Shown here: piece after piece, positions 1 through 12,600 of the stretch
How positions within the stretch are numbered: position 1 is the stretch's first letter
How the letters are laid out: every line of letters begins with the position of its first letter
Assembly (NCBI GenBank): GCA_003993805.1
Contig: RSEF01000020.1
Coordinates: 125,522-189,521 of the forward strand
DNA from: Himantopus leucocephalus
Lineage: Eukaryota; Chordata; Aves; Charadriiformes; Recurvirostridae
Length of the DNA: 64,000 nt
Reading direction: 5' to 3'
Made by a program: the position numbers and the translations under genes
The notes under the pieces: model-generated
What the model saw: the letters and a program-made list of their open reading frames with translations, nothing else
The model's database searches: none
Told to the model about the DNA's origin: nothing

Positions 1-627
1 TTACAGCCAAAAGCTCAGCACGTGACTTCTCCAAACAAAGCATTAGGAAGCAATGGCTGGCTTCAGGTTTGCTGTGAATAATGCCTTCCAAAAGGTAAGG
101 AAAATGGGAGCCAACTTCAGTCGTGCCTGTCTTTTTAGCAATCCATTGCTACTGTGCATGCAATCAAGCTAAACACAAGTACTTCACTACAAATCACAAA
201 TTAGGAAGAGCTGCCCAATTTATAGCAAGCGCTAGCAGGGAGGAATTCAGTCGGGAATGCACGAAAAGGAGCTTTTCATAGGGAAAAGGGCTAAATGGCT
301 GCCAGTCCCTGCAATTCTCTGAATACGAAATGCTCCTTTTTTTCCCTAAATGATCGTTAAGACGAACTTTGAGCAGGTATTAGAACAACACAAAGCCATT
401 ACAGCGTTTGCCAAGATGCTTTTCCTCTACAATTATGAGCGGAACCACCTGGAAAGGTGCAAGAGAAGTAAACCCGTAGCTCTTAGAGATTTGAATCCTG
501 CGGCCGCCAGTTTCAAACACAGCCTGGGACGCTAGGAAGGGAAAGCCTGTCCTGCAGGAGGGGACCCTGCTCAGCGCTGAGCTCCCCAACTGCTCTGCGA
601 GGGCACGTGCCCGGACACAGCACTGAC
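1..627 (-). other. GGT7 intron 13 (partial)
   Basis: Sequence downstream (in gene direction) of the donor of exon 13 (CAG|GTCAGTG at 621-630). I looked for the exon that should begin with a VLLNVLTLN-like segment and did not find it here, so the last two GGT7 exons lie beyond the left edge. No other feature seen. Confidence 0.7.
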
Positions 628-3600
628 CTGAACGATGCTGCTCAAGGCTTTGTCGCCGTTGTTTGCTCCCAGACACAGGTACGTCCCGCACATCCCCTCC
701 GACGGTCTCACGATGGTGGGCAAGAGGAAAGACAGGGGCCGTTTCCGAGGCTGAATGAGGTTTTGCTGCAGTTGAAGAAAAGCCACAGCAAAGAGTTTCA
801 ACAAAAGCTTTGCTGCTGCTCAAGTTGCGCAGGTTAACTCCTCACTCTTTGTGCTTCAGCCAGCGATTGCACTTGTGTCGTTTTACAAGGCTGGCATCCT
901 CGCTGCTATGGCAATGCTCTCTGATGTTAACAGGATCCATCCCCTTTCACATCGTGGCACTCTTTTACAGAAGGTATACGGAGCCATTCACCCGCTTCTA
1001 AAGTCCCGACCCCGCCAAGTGGGATGGTTTTACATACAGGGCAAGAAGAAACAACAAGGCAGCACTGGACGCCACCAGTACTGGCCTGTAATTGCTTCTT
1101 TCCAAGACCTGAAGACTTTTTTTCTGCTCTCTGTTACTTTTAAGCCTGCAGAGCAGCAATGCGTAAAGAGAGTCCTTAACTCAAGTCCACGGAAAAAGAC
1201 AATTGCTTTAAAGTGCATCCGGACTGCAGGGAAAATCGGTAGCTACCGAAAATCGGTGCAGCGCCGTTTGATAAAACTGCACTGTAATGATAACTGATAC
1301 ACATGAAGCGTTCCGTTCACTTCAGTGGTTCATATAAGGGAAAAATAGGAGCTTTCTGCAGGCTGTTGTCTCTCAGTTATTAATAAGGCGTTAAATAGCC
1401 TCCCTGTTGTGGAGATGAGAATAAAATTGAAAAAAATAGTACAGACAGCTCAAATAAAGAATTTGTCATGTCATTCATTACCGGCCTGGGAATGGAGTGG
1501 TTCATTGTTTTATTTTGCCAGGAGAAGTCCAACATCTGGCTGTTCAGGAGGACTCCAGAGGCTGTTATTATGCCACTGCCAAAGGGACGATTCAAAGAAC
1601 TGAAAAGAAACCCAAAGAAATCTCATAAAAATCCTCCCAGAGATTTTTGCACACCTCGAGGCTTTCAGGGCTTCAATTTTCTGCCCCATTTTGGCTTGGT
1701 AGAGACTCTTTGGTAGTTCTCCAGGGCTGGTTAGGTGTGAGGAGTTAAAGTCTCCATGTACTTAGGAGCAGGAACCATGTGGGCGATAGCAGCTCTGTCC
1801 CTCCCTGTGTTTAAGGATTCTCCTCTAGGTGACGGATCTGCCTCCACGCCCCCATCAGTCCTCAAATTTGGCCTTTCTCCGGGGCGCAGATTCAGGCCAA
1901 CCCAGACACATTTCACTGTGAGAGGGCTGTAGGATTGCACAGGGCAGAGCACCACCAGCTCCCACATCTCCACCCCGCCTTCCCCATTCCTCCTGCTGTA
2001 GGACTAACGGGGACAGAGCAGCCCAGCTGCTTCAGGTCTGGTCCCATCCTGTCCCATTGAACCGGCTTTCTTCTCCTTGCTCCCACCCTCCGAGTACGTT
2101 ATGGAGAGGGAAGAAGTAAATCGTTTACCTTACAACCGCAACAATGAAGTCATCGGGTCCCATGACAAGGACCTGGCTTGCAGCCGGTCCACTCTCCACG
2201 GAGAAGTGAGGCATGCGGAGATCAGCCGAGAAGGACTGGGAGTCATTAATCAGCTGGCGCAGGGAATTAGCTTCCGATTTACTTCAGCGATGAGGGAGGG
2301 AAAGAGGAAAGGAAGCCATAAGCCTAGGAAGCCGAACATCACTTGGCCTCTGGGTGGGGTACATCTACACAGCTACTGTCGGTGTCTCCCTGAGGGGGCT
2401 GGCACTGAGGACAGGGAGCTCCACAGGTTCACGCGATGGAAGGACACAAGACGGCTCAGTCCACACAGAGAGGCAGCGCCATGGACCTCCCAGGCTCTGT
2501 CTACGGTGGTAAAGTCAGCCCCAATGGACAAGGGGTGGCACCACCCGGCTGAATGCCAGTCCTCCAGGAAGAGGGCAAGTCAGGTCCAGCTCTGGCCACC
2601 AACTGTGACTAAATGTGGCTCTGAGGTGGAACCCCAGGTCTGGCCTCTCCTGCCTGTGTGGGGCTACTGCAAAGGCACCGAGCCCCATGGTGGGAAAGGG
2701 AGAGCCAGAAACTTGCATATGTGCTCATGACCACATAGATGGCCCTTTGTCCGACCTGCTGAGAAGGAATATTTAGAGGGGTGAGAAAGTGGGAGGAACC
2801 CTCAAGATCAAGCTGGATCCAGGAAACCTCTGTGTGAGGACATCCCACGACCCATCCCCAGAGTCCCATGGTATGAGCTGTGGTCCTTGTGGAAGAGTGA
2901 GCCCTAGGAGGACGCTCAAGGACTGACCTTCCCTCAGTAAAACAGAGGCAGAAAAACTTCAGGTTTCCCCATGCACTGAAAAGAGCAAATCCAGGAACGA
3001 TATCCAAACCACACATCTTGCAACTGTCACCGTGCCTGTCAGCCTCAGACCTACCTCACCATGTCTTCCACAGCGTGAGTGATGGACGCATCATCAGATG
3101 GGTCTCCCAGGTTGCTAGCTAGACTCAGGGCTATTTTTAAAGTCTAAATTGAACAGAAAAAGAAAGAAAGAAAGAAAGAGGAAAAAAAAAAGAAAGAAAA
3201 TCATTTAGGTGGCCCTGGAAATACAATTTTTGATACTCCAAACAGGAAGAGGTATCTGGTCTCCTGGCTTGTTGGCTAAAGGGTTTGAAGAAAAACGTCG
3301 AAAAGTCTGGTTCTGGGACTATCTCAGTGCCAAGGGCTGCCACACCTGGGTGTGGGGACCAAAGGGCACCAGTTTGGCATGGCAAACTGTGTGCTGCGGG
3401 GCCTGAACGTAGCCGGCAGTGTTTGTATGAGGTGGAACATGCCTGGCAGGAGCTAAGCAGCTGGCTCAGCCCTGCTCAGTGGTCCAGATGCATTGCCAGC
3501 TGGCAGACAGGGTCACCCGCATGCCACTCACTTTCTGTTTCCATTCCTGAGTGGTCACCACAACAGCAGAGATCACACTACATCCCAGTGGGACAGTGGG

Positions 3601-6600
3601 TCCTGGGCTGTCACAGCACCTCCGCTGTCACAGCACCTCTGCTGAGCAGAAATGAGCTATTCTGCTCACCCACTGCTACCCCTGTTCCTAGTTGCAAGTC
3701 ATCCAAAGTGTTTGAACAGAAAGCGGTAGTTCCAGCACACTTAAGGGAATGATGGTTTAAAATGAGGGAGGGATCTGGTTTCTCAGAATCCCACCTAAGC
3801 CAGTCTGTTAAAAATGGGAGAAGAAAATCCAATTTCAAGACACAGTGTATCCAGCCCTGATGTTACAGCGCGTAGCCAGAGGACAGCCGCAAGGAGAAAT
3901 GTGCTCTTCAATCAAGCCAGCTTGTGCCTAGCAGAAACACGCTAGACTTTCAGCTCGCAGGTCATTCAAGATTCAAGACAGCACGTTACCCTGCAGGTAG
4001 ACAGCTAGATGTGACTTCTGTTCTGATATGTGCCATGGGTTATCAGCTTCTCCTGAAGTGTCATCATTTATCTTCTGATGTACAGCGTAGAACACGAATA
4101 ACTTCTGGAGAAGCTGGTGTTTCCATGAAACAGTCTCCTGACCACCATACCATACAAAGGATGTGCGAGAGACTTGGTGGCCAAGGAAAAGCTCCACCGA
4201 AACAAGCAGACCACATCCACCCCACAGGCACAGGTTAAGGACATCCTGGTCATGGCTGTCCCAGGGCTGGACTATCTGGTGCTGACCTACCACTGAATCT
4301 CAGCCATGTGTTCAGCTGTGTGATCCCAAGTAATCAGGGTTACACATCTGCTGAAATGACTGCCCTTTCCTGGAGGTTCCTGTTCCTCAGCTGAGACACG
4401 ATAACCAACGGGTAAAGCTCCTGGCCTGGTGCAAACGCAGAGCAAACAGATTCATCTAAAGATTCCTGAAGACAGCTCAACAATAACTTAGGTGAGTCAA
4501 TCTTCCCTGCCTCTGCACAGGCCTAGCAGCGTGTAAGACCTCCAGTTGCTGCATTTTTGATGAGAGGCCATGACTTCCAATCACCCACTGTCCTGGCTGC
4601 TACGAGGATGTGGTTACATCCTTGCTTAAAATTCCCAACTCGTAAAACCCAGCCGTGGATCTGTTAAGCAACCAAGAACGTAACTCCGCTTACAGAGCAG
4701 GGAACGGAGCACGTGCTTGGCTTCCTGGGACGCTGCAAAGTTTTGGTAGGGCTGACAGCCCTAAATACTGGAAAAATGGTGATCTGGACCACCGAGATCA
4801 TGAAGTTGGCTAAAATGTAAAGATTTTAAAAACATATAAAGTGTTGGGTCAGTTTTCCTTGTCATTGACACATACAGGTTTCTGCTGGCAGCGTCACATT
4901 GCTGACTCTCCTTGCAGTGCCCCAGCAGTGCTCCGGAGCGGCCAGGGCCACTGGAGCGTAAGAGGTGGAGGAAACAGACGGGACCACCCCCAGCCGCTGA
5001 AGAGATGATCGCACACAAGAAATGGGCAAAAGCCACAGTTTGTTCTTCCAAAAAAGCTCTGCCTAAGCAAGAAAGAGCTCAGCTGCGCAGGAGGCTCCAG
5101 CATCTGCACCTACCCAAGGCAGCAGCGCAGCTCAGATTTACACCTTAGCAGTCTATTTGCTCATTCTCCTCTGGGAGTTACCTACAAACATTTTTGTACA
5201 ACCAAGGAATAAATAAACGACTCTCTAGTAGCACGAGAAGTTCAGCCAGATGTTGAACCTCCTCTTACCTCCGCCATCCAGTGCAAGATATTCCCCCGGG
5301 ATACTTGACTTGTGATGTTAAAGCCCTCAAGGATGTTCAGTGCTGTCATCAGTGCCGGACCTGCATGTGGAGGTGGGGGACTGAAAACAAGGTGACCTGC
5401 GAAGGGAAGAAAACAGCAATGAAGCTGCTTTTGTCGGGTACTGTCCAGTTATAATACTTTCCCATAAGCTAGTGTCCTTGAAAACGAGGAAACCTTTCCG
5501 GATTTGAGGGGGAATAACAGAAAACAACATGATTTGATAAGGATTTCCCAAAACACGCCTGTTGTTTATATATTGTTCTATAAAAAACACTCTGTTTTTT
5601 TACGATGGTTGAAGGAAGCCCAAATAGAGGTTGTTTTTCACATCTGAAATTCAGTTCTGGTTGGTTGGCTGGTTGGTTTCTGGACTGCAGTGTGGAAGAA
5701 TGGAGAAAAAAATGGGTTTGCAGCATTACAGCTATAAGGAGAGTTAAGTACAGGGTTTTTTAGAAAAGAATGACATTTTAGAAACTTTTTGCATAAAGCA
5801 AGTTTTTATCCCTTGTAGATGAACTTTGGGAACTGTCTTCAATGAAGGTGCTAACCTATGGTCCCGCTCCTGTCTAGACATTGCATCAGTAAGCGATCAT
5901 GTTGCATCTTTACACTCCAACACTATCAAAACACCATCGGTCACTATCAAGGAAAAAACAGGCCCATTTCAAAGCGCTGAAAACCTCCTGAACTGCCTAC
6001 AGCGCATCGGTGTCAGCGGGCAATAGCAGGAAACTCCCTTTTCTGCTTTTCTGCTTTTTCCGCAGTCGCCTCAGCGCAGCTTTGACTTCAACTCTCGTTA
6101 AGTACTGTCCCCACCTCTTGCCAGGTGAAGCAAACTTTTAACTGGAGTTGCACGGCATGGGTCAGGCCTTTACCTTGATAGACTGTGTGCACGGGATTCT
6201 CCACTGTGACACTGTAATTGCTGAAGTCTTCCTCCGCCAAGACTCCTCCGTAGTTGCGGACCTGCGTAGGAGAGCACAGCAGCGCGCAGTGAGAAAGGTG
6301 GGTCAAGGCTTTCTGCGTTCCTCGTGCTGGCTCAGGAGAACACACACCACACCGTCAAACAAATACCATTGAGCTTCCCGAGCCAAATGTCAGGTTCCTG
6401 GGGATGCCCTGAAAATCTGTGCTTTCCTGGCCTTGGTGGCCTGGCTCACCGTACACCACCACTGGAAGGCTCTGCAGCTCACCTCCAAAAGCTCACCCAC
6501 CCCATGGGTGCTCTGAAGACATTCTGTCTACTCATGAGGACAGGGACTGGCGCTGCCTCGCAGCCATCTGTCCCCTGGGTGGCAAGGATGAGTATGTTAA

Positions 6601-9600
6601 CGGTTATGAAGCATCTGAATGCTGCCAGGACAAAAGATATACAGATCCAGAATAGAAGGCACCTGGATGGAGCAGGTCGCCATCACTAGAAAGCTTCAGC
6701 ATACAATTCCCACCCTATTTTTAATTATTTCAGGCGATAGTGGGTCTGCTGTACCCTTGGTCTTTCTGTAAGACTATCCTAGAGATACAATTTATTGGGC
6801 TTGGTAATTTTCATTAACACAGTAAAGACGGGTANTACAGATCCAGAATAGAAGGCACCTGGATGGAGCAGGTCGCCACCACTAGAAATCTTCAGCATAC
6901 AATTCCCACCCTATTTTTAATTATTTCGGGCGATAGTGGGTCTGCTGTACCCTTGGTCTTTCTGTAAGACTATCCTAGAGATACAATTTATTGGGCTTGG
7001 TAATTTTCATTAACACAGTAAAGATGGGTAATTTCCTCTACCGCAGGTCTTCTGTGGTTGAGTCATGATGGAGATGAGGTAGGACCATCATAACTGCACT
7101 CTGCTGACCTTAAAACCCCCTGAAGTAGGTAATGCTCTCAGTCAGCGTACAGGAGCTACTGTGCTTGTGAGCCAACTCTTTCCTTCCGCCCGGGAGAAGC
7201 CACACAACCTGGCGAGAGGTTCTGCTGGGCTGAGTTGCTGCTGTGAGTCCTCCGGATTTCCATCCACAAACGGGAGAGAACAAAATAACCTGTGCGTGCT
7301 CTGATTTCTAAACTAGCCAGCTAACTTGGCGAGAAAACTCCTTCTCTGGCAGAACTCACTGATGATTCACACAGATGAATCACTGGCTAATGCAGGGCAC
7401 GTTGTGGGGGTCAGCATGTAAAACCACCCCAAAGCTGCAAAAGACGATGTAGCCCCTACTTGGGAACCCTTCCCCCTTCCCAAAGCACTCCCAGAGAACG
7501 GGCCAGGTTGAACCCAACAGCTGAGGTGAGCAGGCAGACGCCCGTGCCAGGAGCTGCCTCCCTGGAGCTCGGCCGGCGGAAAGCCCGGGAGAAGGAGCGG
7601 GGAGCGGGACAGGAGCCTGATGGCACAGAAAGGGGAGAAGCCCTGGTCAGCCACACCACACACTGCTGCCACCGTCTCAAATTCCCCAGAGAGCGCTTTT
7701 TTGCACCTGTGCCTTCCCGCTGTGGGATGGAAACAAAGGGTAGGGTGTTTCGGAGCTTNGTAGTGTGTTTTGGAGCTTCACTTGGTTTCACCACATTCAC
7801 CACCTCCCTTTGCCGGAACAATAAAGACCGTGGGAAGCCAGCGCTTTGCTCTGCTCTGCAACCAAAGCTGGAATTGCACACTTGATCCCAGCGCTTGCCA
7901 GGGTCTTTGGTGTTGCAACCCCGGGCCTTGCTCCTCCACAGAGAGTTTGTGCTTCCCTGCGGCAGCCCTCAGGTCAGGGGAATGGCATGATGAGGTAGGG
8001 TTTAGCTGTGGAGATGCACCACAAGCTTGGGACTTTTCCTGTTCTCCACCTCTGCTGTGGTCCAGGTGAACCGTAGGAGAAGATTTCCAAACAGAGAGCT
8101 CACAAATGCCTAAGGCTTGAGCTGAATGAACCCGTTCCAGACTACTGATGACACGTTGAAGGTGCATCGCTTGAACCACAGTGGTAGGGAAAAATGGTGC
8201 CACCAACCACCCTGACTGCAGCTGCACAGGTATAAAAGTTTTGGGTTTTTTTACCAGAATAATTACTTCGTTTGTCGTTGCTATTTTTTCCAGAGCACCT
8301 CTAACAACAGGAGTTAAACAAGGGCAGCCCTAAGTGGGACCAAGCCTGTCTCACGGGCTCACAGTTTTATTTTTAAACCGTCTTCCTGGAGTCCATCTCT
8401 TACAGTCCATTGACAACAAAAATTTACTTCTCAACAGCGGGGCACCTCTCATGGGGAAAAAAAGGTTGTCACTAACACTAACACAGCCCAGAGGGGGTCT
8501 TGAAATTGAGATTTTTTTTGCCTTTGAATAAACAGTTGGTCCTGGTTATAGAGGTCTCACTTCTGTAGGCTGTGGAAGTGACCTGTGTGCCACTTACACC
8601 ACCTCAATGACAGGGAGAGGAAAGAAAAAGGAGGCTCCATGCATTTGTCCCCGTCATTGCACTGATACTTGGCTATGGCTTATCTCCAGGTTGTCACCTG
8701 AAGCAGGTGACATGGCAGGCGGCACCCCCAGCCCAGGCTGTGCCGCGCGGTCTGGGGCAGAGATAGGGACAGACATGGCTCACCTCGGAGATTATCTCCT
8801 GGGTCAAGTTTCCGCTGTAGAAAGCTGACACCCCTTCTGCACCCACCAGCTCCAGGACGGCTGCGAGGTCCAAGCGCCTGACGAACATGCCAGGCAGCAA
8901 GGGCTGGCCGTCCGGCAGGAAGATCTCCCGAAATTTGTCAGAGTAGTTCAAATCCTTCAGCTCACTTACAGCTTTGGCTGCGGGCGAGAAGGGAAAGGAC
9001 ATGCAGAAAAGCCAGGGTGCAGGAACGCGCCGGGGACCCGGAGTCGCTGTGCACCTGATGGGGATGCTGGAGACTCGCTGCTGCCTCTTGTGCTGTTGCA
9101 AAACTAGAGCGGGGCTGGGGTGTGCATCCGTTACAGCTGGGAAGCAAACCCAAAGAAACCCCAGCGCCCTTCCCTGGCTGGCCCTGGGGGGCTGCCCAGC
9201 ACGGGCTGCTCTGACCTGTCCCCAACCAGCCCTGGGAAAGGGCTCCAGTGTTGCTGCCACCACGCTCTCCCCTTGCAGACTGTGGCTCGCACCTCGCTCA
9301 GCTCCCAACACCACCCATCTCCAGGGCCAAGGAGCCCTAATTTCCCATGACTAACCATCCTGGCTGCCCCGCACCCGAGCGCAGTGGCCGGTGTGCTCCT
9401 CCGCGCTGAGCAGCCACTCTTGGCTCCCCATCAGGTACTCACCCAAATCGTGGGTGACATTAAACCCGTCCTGGGCGACACCGGCCGCGAGGCCCAGCAG
9501 CTCGGACCACGGGAGTCTGCCAAAGGAGAAAGGACAAGGAGAAACGTGCCCTGGAGGGGTGCAGCAGGGCAGGGTGGTGGGGAGCAAGCTCAGGGCTGGG

Positions 9601-12600
9601 CTCTGCGGTCTGGGGGCTCCTGAGAGACCAGGCTGTGGGGCCTGCGGTGGCCAGAAGGAGCACCGAGCTTTCACTGGGTTGTTTCTTTTTAGCAGGACCA
9701 TCTCAGTGCACCAGAGAGGAATGTCAGCGCGAGGACAGGGGAAGGGGCATCTCTGGAGCAAAATCTCAAGCCAGGCGTTCAGATCCCTCCCTCGCTGTCC
9801 CAACAGGGCATCAAGGACAGCCACCCTTCTTAGGGTCCAGCTAAAGAGAGGACAAAAATGCACAGACACACATGAAAATGTTCTGCGCCTATTTCTAAGA
9901 GAACATTTATTGTCCATCTCATTAACCAAACTTTTGCTTTCCAGAAAACCTGACCAAGCCAAATTCTTTCATTTGTTAAATGAAGCACCAAAAAATGAAC
10001 GCATTTTTCAACACAAGCCTCCGAGCACCCCTTAGCTTAGGTTTTGACTGGTGGCCAACAGCACGGTCTGACAGCGAGGGGTCGTGTGGTCCCAGCTCCG
10101 CTGTGGGGACCCCAGGGCACAGCCTGCGCAGCACGAGGACAGCCCACCCATGCCAGCCTCGTGTCTTACCTCCCGTGTAACTGGTGCGCCTGGTGCATTC
10201 CTTTTATCATGCCGGGCACCCCCACGAGCAGACCAGGCTGTAAAATAGGAAGGAGAAAAAGGAAGAGTAGTCTCCTTCCCATGCAGACATGGGACACGGT
10301 CCCCAGTCGCAAGTCAAGGAGATGCAAGTCATGTTCACATGGCAAGTGTCTGCGTGGTGTTTAGGAGAGGGGAAGAGGTCTGTAGCAACACACTAAATTA
10401 GGGAATAGAAGTTTTTGGAAGGAAAGTGGCAAATTCAATCCTGGTCTCAACCCAGTCCGGTCAGGAGAAATAACTCAGCAGAAAGGCAGGGGATTGCGCT
10501 CCTTCCCAGTACTCTTGTTCTCCCAGCTCCCCACTGCCAGAGGGACATGCCTCTTTACTCCCCGAGCCCTGCAGGCTCCAGACGTTTAGGGGCTGCCGAA
10601 GTATTTTCCCTGGACTCCCCGTATCTGTAGGGCCCAGGATCTCCCGTGGTGGGAGAGGCCTCCTGTCACGTCCCCGGGCACCTCCCCCTCGCCCCAAGAG
10701 TTGTGGGGAGAGGAGAGCTGGAGACATCAGCCAGCTACAGCCCTGAAGGGGTCAACCGTGGGACACTGGTCCTCACCTTGGTGTCCTTCTGCAGGTCCCC
10801 CTCCAGCGGGATGCCCAGGGGAGCCACCTCGCGGAAGTCGACCACCCAGCTCCTGTTCTTCCGGATGTCGTGGACCAGCATCACCCCACCCCTGCAGCGA
10901 GACAGGGGGGGGGTCACGGCACGGCACCGGCTGTCCCTGCAACAGCCGCTGCCAGAAAGCCAAAACAAAGAGTTCAGGTGCCACTAGGGCCGGGGCCAGC
11001 CCCGCCGTGACAAGGCCATCGTAGCAGGTCACCAGCCAGTGACCCAGGACTGGCCAGCAGCACAGGGGAACGCTGCTGCCCTTCTCCTGGGAGCAGATGA
11101 GGATGACTGATCCCCGGCCAGTGCAGGACACGGGCAGCCCCCGTGCTGAGCCTGCAGCGAGGCCGGATCAATCCCTGCCAGCCTGGCCAGAGGGCCGCTG
11201 GCTCTGTTCCACCGCCGGGCTGGGACTATCTGGGATTGTCTTTCTAATCCAAGCAGTTTTGCAACAAAACAGGGGTTTTGCTTACAGGAGCAATCCGTGG
11301 TGCAGCCTGGAGAAGCTATCAGGTGGCGGTGTTTTATGCAACGCTCCCAAGACCTCCTGCAGAGCTGAGAGCACCGGGCTCACGTGGATGCCGCCCTGGG
11401 GATGAGGGCTGGGGGGAGGCCACCCCTCGCTGCCATGTCTCCCCTGGCCACTGCCCGGAGCCGGGCTGGGACCTCAGTCTCCTGTTGCAGCAGGAGCAGA
11501 GCTTATGGAGCTCCATCTCTGAAAGCATTGGGACTGAGCCCAGGGCGTTGCAAGCTCCTGGCACACTCGCAGAGGGGCTCGGCAGCCTGTGGTCACTTTT
11601 TCAACCCTCTCAAGCCTGAGGCTTGGACTTTCCTGGCAGCCACTATGGTGGAGACAGCTTTTTTCCCTCCCTGGGGTCTCTGTCCCTCACTGTTGGCTCA
11701 GCACACAGGAAGGGTCTCCATCCCTGCGAAGACGTGGACACGTCCCCTGCCTGGTACCAAGCACTGGGACTCGGGCTACCATGAGGGCACGTCTCAGCTG
11801 GCTGGGAAACAACTAAGGCTTGAGGACAATGGCAGACGACAGCACGGGGGTGAGCGATCAACACTTACCCGCCGATCCCTGATGTGTGGGGGTTGACAAT
11901 CCCCGCGCAGAGGGCCGAGGCGATGGCCGCGTCTACCGAGGAGCCCTGCTTGTTGAGCACCTCTATGCCCAGGGCCGTGCAGCGGGCAGCATCCGTCACC
12001 ACAGCGCCGCGGTGGAAGATCTGCCAGAAGGAGAGAGCGGTTGTGCCCGGGGAGGGGTGCTGGGGCCGCCCAGGTCTTCACCCAGCTCTGTGGGACGTGG
12101 GGCCCTGAGCACCAAGGCTGTGGAGGATCTGCATTTTTAGGTGCCTCCAAATGCAGGAGGGAGTGATATGTCCCTTGGCAGCACGTCCCTGCACCAGGGC
12201 AGCTGTGGCCGCTCTGCAAGTAGCCATGGCCACCGGCTCAGCCAGCTTTCAACAGCAGACATGGTAAGCCGGTGGGCCACGTCTCACCCTGTCCTCCACA
12301 ACCCCAGAGCAAGGTCCGACTAATCCTCGAGAGCGACGGGTGACAGCGTGCTGTCACTGCGGTGCAGCAACGCGGTCGTTGGAAACAGGAATACAGCTGC
12401 AAAGAACGCAGCATCCCCCCCAGTACCACGGCTTGTTCTCATCCTTCCCTGGTGCCAGCGCCAGGGCTCATACAGTCACAGGAAGTTTTAAAAGGTTCAT
12501 TTTAACCCTACACAGTACAAATTGCTGCATCTCAGCATGAGCCAGAGCNAAGCCAGAGCGGTCTTGGGAACTGCGACGACAGCAGGGCTACGGCAGGCTG

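Noticed and set aside
350..535. 61-codon plus-strand frame near the left edge
   Set aside because: No recognisable motif, no splice or promoter context, and it lies in the last GGT7 intron in the window.
4068..4253. Minus-strand peptide resembling the GGT7 exon 10 segment (LATKSLAHPLYG)
   Set aside because: The true exon 10 was found at 3055-3143 with correct borders and phase (TLKIALSLASNLGDP); this one has neither.
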